From positions 1 to 64,000 of the forward strand of contig JAFEEF010000063.1 of NCBI GenBank assembly GCA_018241265.1: a DNA stretch of 64,000 nt, given 5' to 3'. The position numbers and the translations under genes are program-made. The notes beneath the pieces were generated by a model. The model did no database searches and was not told where the DNA came from. It was given only the letters and a program-made list of their open reading frames with translations. Below, piece after piece: positions 55,624 to 64,000 of the stretch (position 1 is the stretch's first letter; every line of letters begins with the position of its first letter). The DNA is from Pseudomonadota bacterium (GTDB lineage Bacteria > Pseudomonadota > Gammaproteobacteria > Burkholderiales > Burkholderiaceae_C).

Positions 55624-56349
55624 ATGCGCTTTGCAGGCCGCCGCATCCTCGTCACCGGCGCCACCAAGGGCATCGGCCGGGCCACCGCGCGCTGGCTGGC
55701 CGCGCGCGGCGCGGAGATCATCGCGTTCGGCCGCGATACCGGCGAACTCGCGTCGCTCCAGGCCGAGATCGGCGGCCGCATCCAAGCCGTGGACCTCGCC
55801 GATGCCGGCGCCACGCGCGCCGCCGCCGAAGCCGCGCTGCCCTTCGATGATCTCGTCAACAACGCCGGCGTGGTGCATCTTGCGCCGTTCGTCGATGCGA
55901 GCGTCGACGACTTCGACCACACGCTGGCCGTGAACACGCGCGCGCCGATGATCCTCGCGCAGGTGCTGGCGCGCCATTTGATCGCGCGCGGCCTGCCGGG
56001 CGCGATCGTCAACGTCTCGAGCATCGCGGCGACCGTCGGCACGCCCGAACACGCCGCCTACTGCGCCTCCAAGGCCGCGCTCGATGCGCTGACGCGCGTG
56101 ATGGCGCGCGAGCTCGGACCGGCCGGCATCCGCGTCAACAGCGTCAATCCGGTGATCACGCTGACCCCGATGGCGACCCAGGTGTGGAGCGACCCTGCGC
56201 GGTCGGACCCGATGCGGGCGCGCATCCCGCTCGGGCGCTTCGTCGAGCCCGACGAGGTGGCGAGCGTGATCGGCTTCCTGCTCGGACCGGACGCCGCGAT
56301 GGTGCACGGAAGCTGCATGGACATCGACGGCGGATTCCGCAGCGGCTAA
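55624..56349 (+). CDS. Short-chain dehydrogenase, L-xylulose reductase-like
   Basis: This 241-residue SDR has cofactor motif TGATKGIG, NNAG, catalytic Ser in NVSSIAA and YCASK. Overall it resembles dicarbonyl/L-xylulose reductases (GAIVNVSS, MARELGPAGIRVNSVNPVITLTPM, WSDPARSDPMRARIPLGRF). It probably interconverts a ketose and a polyol in the same pathway as the zinc dehydrogenase and the kinase. It is the last gene of the polyol operon. Confidence 0.83.
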   Translation: MRFAGRRILVTGATKGIGRATARWLAARGAEIIAFGRDTGELASLQAEIGGRIQAVDLADAGATRAAAEAALPFDDLVNNAGVVHLAPFVDASVDDFDHTLAVNTRAPMILAQVLARHLIARGLPGAIVNVSSIAATVGTPEHAAYCASKAALDALTRVMARELGPAGIRVNSVNPVITLTPMATQVWSDPARSDPMRARIPLGRFVEPDEVASVIGFLLGPDAAMVHGSCMDIDGGFRSG

Positions 56350-56443
56350 CGGCATGCGCCCCGGGCTGGCGCGACGCGCCCGCACGACCCTGGGGTGAAC
56401 CCTCGCTTGCTGGCCCTTTGCGTGCCGCCGCGGTGGCACCGTC

Positions 56444-56457
56444 GGCACGGCGCTTGC
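56444..56457 (+). promoter_or_regulatory. Sigma-54 promoter candidate upstream of the peptide-type ABC operon
   Basis: GGCACGGCGCTTGC fits the -24/-12 consensus GGCACG-N4-TTGC with the required ten bases between GG and GC. The predicted start is near 56469, giving a 74-base leader before the permease gene. An activator site was not identified. Confidence 0.6.
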
Positions 56458-56542
56458 CTTGCTACCATGCGCTCTCGTCGGCCATGCGTCGGGTCCGCGT
56501 GTCCCTCCAGCCGCCATCGCGCCGCCGCCCACCCATTCCCTC

Positions 56543-57520
56543 ATGAATGCCGTCCGCCTCGTTCTGTCGCGCATCCTCCAGGGTCTGGCGCTCGTGCTCG
56601 CGGTGGTCGTGCTGAACTTCGTGCTGGTGCATGCCGCACCCGGCGATCCGGTCGAGACGATCGCCGGCGCGAGCGGCGGCATGAGCGCCGAGATGATGCA
56701 GAAGCTGCGCGTGCAGTACGGCCTCGACCGGCCGCTGCCGGTGCAGCTCGGCGTCTATGTCGGCAAGGTGCTGCATGCCGATCTCGGCTACTCGTACTTC
56801 TTCAACCTGCCGGTCTCGCAGCTCATCGCCGAACGCGTGCCGGCGACCCTGCTGCTGGTGCTGACCGCGGTGATCGTCGCGTTCGTCGTCGGCACCACGC
56901 TCGGCGTGCTCGCGTCGAAGAAGTCCAACGGCCTGCTGTCGCAGGCGATCACGGTGCTGTCGCTGGTCGGCTTCGCGGCGCCGGTGTTCTGGATGGGCAT
57001 CATGCTCGTGATCCTGTTCGCGTCGGTGCTGCCTATCCTGCCGGTGTCGGACATGCGCTCGGCCACCTCCAGCGGCCAGGGCGGCGTCGCCGATGCGATC
57101 GACGTGGCCCAGCATCTCGTGCTGCCGGCGATCACCCTGGCGCTGGTCTACCTCGCGCAATACAGCCGGCTGTCGCGCTCTTCGATGCTCGACGTGCTCG
57201 GCGCCGACTACATCCGCACCGCGCGCGCCAAGGGCCTCGCGGACCGCGTCGTGCTGTACAAGCATGCGCTGCGCAATGCGCTGCTGCCGGTCGTCACGGT
57301 GCTCGGGCTGCAGTTCGGCAACGTGATGGCCGGCGCGATCCTCGTCGAGACGGTCTTCAACTGGCCGGGGCTCGGCCGGCTCGCGTTCGATTCGGTGCTG
57401 CGGCGCGACTATCCGACGATCCTCGGCGTGCTGCTGTTCTCGTCGATCGTCGTCGTCGTGATGAACCTGCTGACCGATTTCGCCTATCGGCTGATCGATC
57501 CGCGGATCAAGGCGCGGTGA
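56543..57520 (+). CDS. Peptide/opine-type ABC transporter permease (DppB-like)
   Basis: This 325-residue inner-membrane permease has the DppB start ([29 protein letters not shown]). The contact loop is [33 protein letters not shown], followed by [10 protein letters not shown]. First gene of a six-gene unit that ends with the CobW-like gene. No binding protein is within the unit. Confidence 0.87.
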   Translation: MNAVRLVLSRILQGLALVLAVVVLNFVLVHAAPGDPVETIAGASGGMSAEMMQKLRVQYGLDRPLPVQLGVYVGKVLHADLGYSYFFNLPVSQLIAERVPATLLLVLTAVIVAFVVGTTLGVLASKKSNGLLSQAITVLSLVGFAAPVFWMGIMLVILFASVLPILPVSDMRSATSSGQGGVADAIDVAQHLVLPAITLALVYLAQYSRLSRSSMLDVLGADYIRTARAKGLADRVVLYKHALRNALLPVVTVLGLQFGNVMAGAILVETVFNWPGLGRLAFDSVLRRDYPTILGVLLFSSIVVVVMNLLTDFAYRLIDPRIKAR

Positions 57521-57535
57521 TCCGGCGTCCGCACC

Positions 57536-58386
57536 ATGTCCAAGGTAGAACATCCCACCGTCGAAGCGCTGCGCATGTTCATGCGCAATCCGGCCGCGAT
57601 CGCCGGCATGGTGCTGTTGCTGATCATCCTCGGCGTGGCGATCGCCGGCCCATGGCTCTATCCGGCCGATCCGTTCGAGATCAAGGCGGTGCCGCTGACG
57701 CCGCCCGGCACGTCGGATGCCTGGCTCGGGTCCGACTACCTCGGCCGCGACGTGCTGACGACCTTGATCTACGGCGGCCGCGCGACGCTCGCGGTCGGCG
57801 CGGTCGCGGCGCTGCTGTCGGTCGCGATCGGCATCACGCTCGGCGCCTTCGCCGGCTACTACGGCGGCCGCGTCGATGCGGCGCTGATGCGCTTCACCGA
57901 GTTCTTCCAGGTGCTGCCGGCGCTGCTCTTCGCGATGGTCGTCGTGACCCTGTTCCAGCCGTCGCTGGTCACCGAGACGCTGGCGATCGGCATCGTCAGC
58001 TGGACCGGCACGGCACGGCTCACGCGCGCCGAGTTCATGAAGTTCCGCGAGCTCGAGTTCGTGCGCGCCGAGCGGGCGATCGGCGCACGCAACGCACGCA
58101 TCATCTGGAAGGTGATCCTGCCGAACGCGCTGCCGCCGCTGATCGTGTCGGCCACGCTGGCGGTCGGCGCGGCGATCCTGTTCGAGGCGGGGCTGGCGTT
58201 CCTCGGCTTGTCGGATCCGAACCAGATGAGCTGGGGGCTGATGATCGGCTCGAGCCGGCAGTACGTGCTGACGTCGTGGTGGGCCGTCGCGATCCCGGGG
58301 GCTGCGATCTTCGTGACGGTCCTCGCGGTCAGCCTGATCGGCGATGGGCTGAACGACGCGCTGAATCCGAAGTTGAGGGAGCGGTG

Positions 58387-58387
<1 letters not shown>
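57536..58387 (+). CDS. Peptide/opine-type ABC transporter permease (DppC-like)
   Basis: This 283-residue permease has the DppC family motifs [19 protein letters not shown] near residue 65, [28 protein letters not shown] and [19 protein letters not shown]. Its stop overlaps the next gene's ATG by one base. Partner of the preceding permease. Confidence 0.87.
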
Positions 58388-59387
<1,000 letters not shown>

Positions 59388-59391
<4 letters not shown>

Positions 59392-60422
59392 ACGCACCGG
59401 CCGTTCCCGAGACGCTGCTGTCGGTCACCGACCTGAAGGTGCACTTCGCGCGCGCGAGGAAGGGCTGGTTCGAGCCGCCGGAAGTCGTGAAGGCGGTCGA
59501 CGGCGTGTCGTTCTCGGTGGCGCGCGGCCGCACGCTCGCGGTGGTCGGCGAATCGGGCTCGGGCAAGACGACGACGGCGCTGTCGGTGCTCCGCCTGGCC
59601 CCCGTCACCGCCGGCACGATCCGGCTCGGCGGCACCGATCTCGGCGCACTCGACGGCGAGGCGCTGCGCCAGGCGCGGCGCCGCATGCAGATCGTCTTCC
59701 AGGATCCGTACTCGTCGCTCAACCCGCGCGAGCGCGCCGGCTCGGCGGTGCGTGCGCCGCTCGATCTGATGCAGGTCGGCACGCCCGCCGAGCGCAGCGA
59801 TCGCGTCGCCGAGCTCTTCGCCGCGGTCGGCCTCAGGCCCGAGCAGCAGCAGCTCTTTCCGCACCAGTTCTCGGGCGGCCAACGGCAGCGCATCAACATC
59901 GCGCGGGCGCTGGCCACGAGTCCCGAGCTCGTCGTCTGCGACGAGCCGGTGTCGGCGCTCGACATCGCGATCCGCGCGCAGATCCTCAACCTGCTCGCGC
60001 GGCTGCAGCGCGAGCTCGGGCTGACCTACCTCTTCATCTCGCACGACATGGCGGTCGTCGAGCACCTCTGCGACGACATCGCGGTGATGTACCTCGGCCA
60101 GATCGTCGAGCGCGCGCCGCGCCGCACGTTCTTCGCGCAGCCGCTGCATCCGTACAGCGTGGCCTTGATGTCGGCGGTGCCGACCGTGCACGGCGGCCGC
60201 CGGCGCGCCGCGCACCGCATCAAGCTGACCGGCGACCCGCCGAGCCCCATCGACCCGCCGGCCGGCTGCCGCTTCGCCGGCCGCTGCCCAGCCGCCGAGC
60301 CGGCCTGCGCGGCCGAGCCGCAAGCCTTGCGCGAGGTGGTGCCGGGGCACTGGGTCGCGTGCCGCCGGGTCGCTGTCGCCGGTGCCGCCGTTGTGGCCCC
60401 CTTGTCGATGCGCGACGAATAG
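59388..60422 (+). CDS. Peptide/opine-type ABC transporter ATP-binding protein (DppF-like)
   Basis: This 344-residue ATPase has Walker [10 protein letters not shown], the family's [16 protein letters not shown], signature [15 protein letters not shown] and Walker [17 protein letters not shown]. The C-terminal Cys motif is [14 protein letters not shown]. It completes the transporter set with the genes just upstream. Confidence 0.88.
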
Positions 60423-60474
60423 GTCTGCTACGCCCAGCCTCCACTCCCAACCAGCACTCCGGCACGACAAAGCG

Positions 60475-62133
60475 ATGACCATCACCGTCTACCCCGCCCG
60501 CAAGATCATCACGATGAATCCGATGCAGCCCGAGGCCACGCACGTGGCCGTGAAGGACGGGCGCATCCTCGCGGTCGGCGACCTCGAGCGCGTCGCCGCC
60601 TGGGGCGCCTACGCGCTCGACGATCGCTTCGCCGACAAGGTCCTCCTGCCCGGCTTCGTCGAAGGCCACTGCCACCTGAAGGAAGGCAGCATGTGGGACT
60701 GGGTCTACCTCGGCTGGTTCGACCGGCGCGACCCGCAGGGCAAGGTCTGGCCCGGCCTGAGCTCGATGGACGCGGTGGTGGCCCGACTCGCCGAGGTCGA
60801 TGCGCAGATGGCGGCCGCCGGCAAGCCGGCGGACGAGCCGCTGATCGCCTGGGGCTTCGATCCGATCTACTTCGGCGCCGAGCGCATGACGGTCGAGCAC
60901 CTCGCGCGCATCGGCACGCAACGCCCGATCGTGATCGCGCATGCCAACGGGCACCTGATGAACGTCAACGCGGCGATGCTGAAGCTCGCCGGGATCACGC
61001 GCGACACCGACGTCGAAGGCGTCGTCAAGCTCGAGGGCAGCGGCGAGCCCGCGGGCGAGTTGCAGGAGCCGGCCGCGATGTTCCTCGTGCTGCGCAAGAT
61101 CGGTCATGCGGGGCTGCTCGCGCCGATGACCGAAGCCGGCGTGCGCTCGTTCGCGCGGCTCGCGAGCCTGCAGGGCGTGACGACGGCGACCGATCTCGTC
61201 AACAAGCTCGGCGACCAGGACTGCGCGGTGCTCGAAGCGACGCTCGCCGACGACGCCGTCGGCATCCGCCTGCTGCCGGCGTTCCAGGCTTTCCAGGGCT
61301 CGCATGCCGCGCCGGCCGGCGCCGAGCACGTGCAGGCCCTCGCGCAGCGCAACACCGACAAGCTGCGCTACGGGCTCGTCAAGCTGATGCTCGACGGCTC
61401 GATCCAGGGCTACTCGGCGCGTCTGCGCTGGCCGGGCCATTACAACGGCGCGCCGAACGGCATCTGGGTGACGGCGCCGGCGCAGTACGAGGCCGACTTC
61501 GAGGTCTACCACCGCGCGGGCCTGACGATCCACACCCACACCAACGGCGACGAGGCGAGCCTCGCCGCCATCGACGCGATCGAGCGCGTGCTCGCGCGCG
61601 CCCCGCGCGCCGACCATCGCCACACGCTGCAGCACGGCCAGATGATCGACGCGCCGATGTTCCGCCGCATGGCCGCGCTCGGCCTCAGCGTCAACCTGTT
61701 CACCAACCACCTGTGGTACTGGGGCGACCAGCACTACGAGATGACGATGGGCCCGGACCGCGCGATGCGCATCGATGCCTGCGCCAGCGCGCTCGCCGCC
61801 GGCGTGCCGCTCGCGATCCATTCCGACGCGCCGGTGACGCCGCTCGGCCCGCTGCATGTCGCCTGGTGCGCGGTCAACCGCGTCACGCCCAAGGGCCGCG
61901 TGCTCGGCGCCCGCGAACGGCTGACGGTGATGCAGGCGCTGCACGCGATCACGCTCGGCGCGGCATGGACCCTGAAGCTCGATGCCGAAGTCGGCAGCAT
62001 CGAATGCGGCAAGCGCGCCGACTTCTGCGTGCTGGAGGACGATCCGCTCGCGATCGATCCGATGAAGCTGAAGGACGTGCGCGTCTGGGGCACGGTGTTC
62101 GGCGGGCGCGTGCACGCCGCGGCGCTTGCATGA
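60475..62133 (+). CDS. YtcJ-like metal-dependent amidohydrolase
   Basis: This 552-residue member of the amidohydrolase superfamily has metal motif GFVEGHCHL (HxH), and further ligands in HTHTNGDEA and HSDAPVTPLGP. It hydrolyses an amide or related bond of an imported compound. Lying 52 bases after the transporter genes, it probably acts on their substrate. It overlaps the CobW-like gene by ATGA. Confidence 0.83.
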   Translation: MTITVYPARKIITMNPMQPEATHVAVKDGRILAVGDLERVAAWGAYALDDRFADKVLLPGFVEGHCHLKEGSMWDWVYLGWFDRRDPQGKVWPGLSSMDAVVARLAEVDAQMAAAGKPADEPLIAWGFDPIYFGAERMTVEHLARIGTQRPIVIAHANGHLMNVNAAMLKLAGITRDTDVEGVVKLEGSGEPAGELQEPAAMFLVLRKIGHAGLLAPMTEAGVRSFARLASLQGVTTATDLVNKLGDQDCAVLEATLADDAVGIRLLPAFQAFQGSHAAPAGAEHVQALAQRNTDKLRYGLVKLMLDGSIQGYSARLRWPGHYNGAPNGIWVTAPAQYEADFEVYHRAGLTIHTHTNGDEASLAAIDAIERVLARAPRADHRHTLQHGQMIDAPMFRRMAALGLSVNLFTNHLWYWGDQHYEMTMGPDRAMRIDACASALAAGVPLAIHSDAPVTPLGPLHVAWCAVNRVTPKGRVLGARERLTVMQALHAITLGAAWTLKLDAEVGSIECGKRADFCVLEDDPLAIDPMKLKDVRVWGTVFGGRVHAAALA

Positions 62134-63104
62134 CGATTCCGTACACCGTCATCGGCGGCTTCCTCGGCGCCGGCAAGACGACCTTGCTGAACCGCTGGCT
62201 GCGCGCCTGCGACGGCGTGCGCATGGCGGTGCTGGTGAACGACTTCGGGGCGCTCAACATCGATGCCGCGCTGATCGAGTCGAGCGCCGGCGATACTGTC
62301 GCGCTGACCAACGGTTGCGTGTGCTGCCAGATCGGCGACGACCTGTCGATGGCGCTGCTGCGCGTACTCGACGCGACGCCGCCCTACGACGCGATCGTCG
62401 TCGAGGCGAGCGGCGTCTCCGACCCGGGCCGCATCGCGCAGTTCGGACGCGCCGATCCGGCGCTCGTCGTCGACGGGGTGATCGTGCTCGTCGATGCCGC
62501 GGCCGCCGAAGCCCATGCGCGCGATCCGCTGCTCGCCGATACGCTGCAGCGCCAGTTGAAGGCGGCCGATCTGGTCGTGCTCAACAAGTGCGATCTGGTC
62601 GACGATGCGCAGCGCGAGCGGCTGCGCGCCTGGATCGCGCACAACAACCCGCGGGCGTCGATCGTCGAGACCGCCGAGGCCGACGTGCCGCTGCCGCTGC
62701 TCAGCGGCCTGGCGATGGGGCGAGGCCCGGCGGGGAGTTGCGGCTGCGGTCGCGATCACTCACACCGCGACGCGCAACATGACCACGCGCATCCCGACGC
62801 CGATCCGGCCCACGGCGCGCTGTTCGAGACTTGGACGTGCCGGCCCGAAGGCGTGTTCGACGCGGAGCGCTTGCGTGCGCGGCTGAAGGACCCGCCGGCC
62901 GGCTTGCTGCGCCTCAAGGGGACGGTCCGGACGGGCGGCGCCACCGGCTGGTCGCTGATCCAAGTCGCCGGTCGCCACGCCCGCGTGCTGGACGCGCCCG
63001 CGCCGGGTCGCGATGGCGCGGGCGTCGTGGCGATCGCCCTGCGCGGCAGGCTGCCGGCCGATGCGCTCGCGGCGCTGTTCGACGGATCTTCGTCCGCCAG
63101 GTAG
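62130..63104 (+). CDS. CobW/P47K-type GTPase metallochaperone
   Basis: This is a 324-residue GTPase of the COG0523 group. P-loop GGFLGAGKTT lies at residues 9-18. The metal-binding CxCC motif is in NGCVCCQIGDD, and a G4 motif is NKCD. A His/Asp-rich stretch (SCGCGRDHSHRDAQHDHAHPDADPAH, split by a short run) near residue 215 would also bind metal. These proteins load zinc or other metals into enzymes. ATGA overlap suggests it serves the amidohydrolase encoded just before it. Confidence 0.85.
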   Translation: MTIPYTVIGGFLGAGKTTLLNRWLRACDGVRMAVLVNDFGALNIDAALIESSAGDTVALTNGCVCCQIGDDLSMALLRVLDATPPYDAIVVEASGVSDPGRIAQFGRADPALVVDGVIVLVDAAAAEAHARDPLLADTLQRQLKAADLVVLNKCDLVDDAQRERLRAWIAHNNPRASIVETAEADVPLPLLSGLAMGRGPAGSCGCGRDHSHRDAQHDHAHPDADPAHGALFETWTCRPEGVFDAERLRARLKDPPAGLLRLKGTVRTGGATGWSLIQVAGRHARVLDAPAPGRDGAGVVAIALRGRLPADALAALFDGSSSAR

Positions 63105-63131
63105 CGAGGTCCGGTCGCAGGTCAGGCCGGT

Positions 63132-64000
63132 TCACCGATGCGGCGGCGCCGGCGCGACCGAAGCTTCCGCCGCATCCGCGCCGTCGGCCAGGCTCCAGCG
63201 CAGCCGCCGGTCTTCGAAGCGGATGCGCAACCCACGGTGCCGCACGTAGTAGCGATAGGCGACGAAGGCCGCCGCGAAGCCCGACGCCGCGCCGACCGCC
63301 ATGGCCCAGCGCGGCCCGCAACGGTCCGCGACCCAGCCGACCAGCGGCGCACCGAGCGGCGTGCTGCCGAGCAGGGTCGCGAGCAGGATCGCGAGCACGC
63401 GGCCGCGCAACGCCGGGTCGCTGCCGAGCTGCACCAGGCTGTTCGCCGAGGTCGACAGCGTCTGCGCCGAGATGCCGACCAGCACCAGCGGCAACGCGAA
63501 CAGCCAGGGGTTGGGCGCGACCGCGGCGGCGATGCAGCCGAAGCCGAACAGGGTGCTCGCGATCGGCAGCATCGCCATCCGCACCTGGCGGCGGCGTGCC
63601 GCCAGCAGGCCGCCGGTCACCGAGCCGATCGCGATCGCCGACGACAGCACGCCGAACTGGCTCGGTCCGCCATGGAACGCGCCGACCGACATCGTCGAGA
63701 TGAAGATCGGGAAGTTGAAGCCGAAAGTGCCGACGAGAAACACCATCGCGAGGATCGCGCGCAGGTCGGGACGCTGCCACACGTAGCGCAGCCCTTCTGC
63801 GAGACCGCCGCGCCTGGCGTGGATCTCCTGCGCATGCAGCTGGTCGCGCTTCAGCGTCGTCAGCGCGATCAGCACGCCGATGAACGACAGGCCATTGAGC
63901 ACGAACACCCAGCCGCTGCCGATCCCCGCGATCAGCAGCCCCGCGATCGCCGGCCCCACCATGCGCCCCGCATGGAACGACGTGGCATTGAGCGCGACCG
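63132..64000 (-). CDS. MFS transporter, EntS-like (N-terminus outside the window)
   Basis: This is the C-terminal 289 codons of a major facilitator exporter. About eight hydrophobic segments remain, with VGPAIAGLLIAGIGSGWVFVLNG and GLRYVWQRPDLR, the latter typical of the enterobactin-exporter-like MFS_3 group. The frame continues past 64000, so ATG 63962 is not the true start. It converges with the CobW-like gene. Confidence 0.83.
   Translation of the reverse strand, partial: VALNATSFHAGRMVGPAIAGLLIAGIGSGWVFVLNGLSFIGVLIALTTLKRDQLHAQEIHARRGGLAEGLRYVWQRPDLRAILAMVFLVGTFGFNFPIFISTMSVGAFHGGPSQFGVLSSAIAIGSVTGGLLAARRRQVRMAMLPIASTLFGFGCIAAAVAPNPWLFALPLVLVGISAQTLSTSANSLVQLGSDPALRGRVLAILLATLLGSTPLGAPLVGWVADRCGPRWAMAVGAASGFAAAFVAYRYYVRHRGLRIRFEDRRLRWSLADGADAAEASVAPAPPHR

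Overview
The window is high-G+C DNA with dense, overlapping operons. Its gene families and sequence style point to a betaproteobacterium, most likely Burkholderiales; that placement is inferred from protein style, not from a marker gene. No rRNA, tRNA, CRISPR array or insertion sequence was seen.

Region 1 (about 1-30,280) looks like a lanthanide-utilisation locus. It holds a periplasmic four-EF-hand protein with every hallmark of lanmodulin (70-486) and a PQQ alcohol dehydrogenase carrying the extra Asp of the XoxF/lanthanide type (26268-28028). A MxaY/MoxY-like sensor kinase and LuxR-type regulator pair (28232-30279) lies beside it. Three large paralogous TonB-dependent receptors related in style to LanA-type receptors are also present (6025-8796, 9214-11997, 14865-17657). 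Two receptors head parallel cassettes of exported proteins of unrecognised families. Each cassette has two related signal-peptide proteins, one large lipoprotein and two membrane-anchored proteins, and the last three share a Cys-pair beta-type repeat. Cassette 1 runs leftward (8796 to 503) and ends against lanmodulin. Cassette 2 runs rightward (14865 to 23948) and ends in a graveyard of a truncated receptor, half a lanmodulin and a truncated mgtC (24216-26208). A third unit (9214-14523) is partly deleted.

A nearly identical 40-bp element plus a box exactly 20 bp away occurs before TonB receptor 1 (8886-8953) and between the dehydrogenase and the regulator (28130-28197). A diverged copy precedes the kinase gene (30287-30340). 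The middle copy faces no gene: it drives toward a strong terminator about 90 nt away, so it probably makes a small RNA. This suggests a regulon of the adjacent two-component system, not described to my knowledge.

Region 2 (30386-40478) handles sulfur compounds: a SulP permease, a taurine-type ABC transporter (tauCBA), a MocR/TauR-type regulator, an amidase, an SDR, and a taurine dehydrogenase pair (tauXY).

Region 3 (40492-45586) holds small stress or housekeeping genes: acylphosphatase, OsmC, a GFA protein, and an operon of metallophosphoesterase, CuA-like cupredoxin, ECF sigma factor and anti-sigma factor.

Region 4 (45786-63104) is catabolic: an orphan peptide-type binding protein, then an AraC-controlled polyol operon (erythritol/threitol-type dehydrogenase, FGGY kinase, sugar ABC transporter, L-xylulose-reductase-like SDR). 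A peptide/opine-type ABC operon follows, with an amidohydrolase and a CobW-type GTPase, behind a good sigma-54 promoter match. A partial MFS exporter closes the window.
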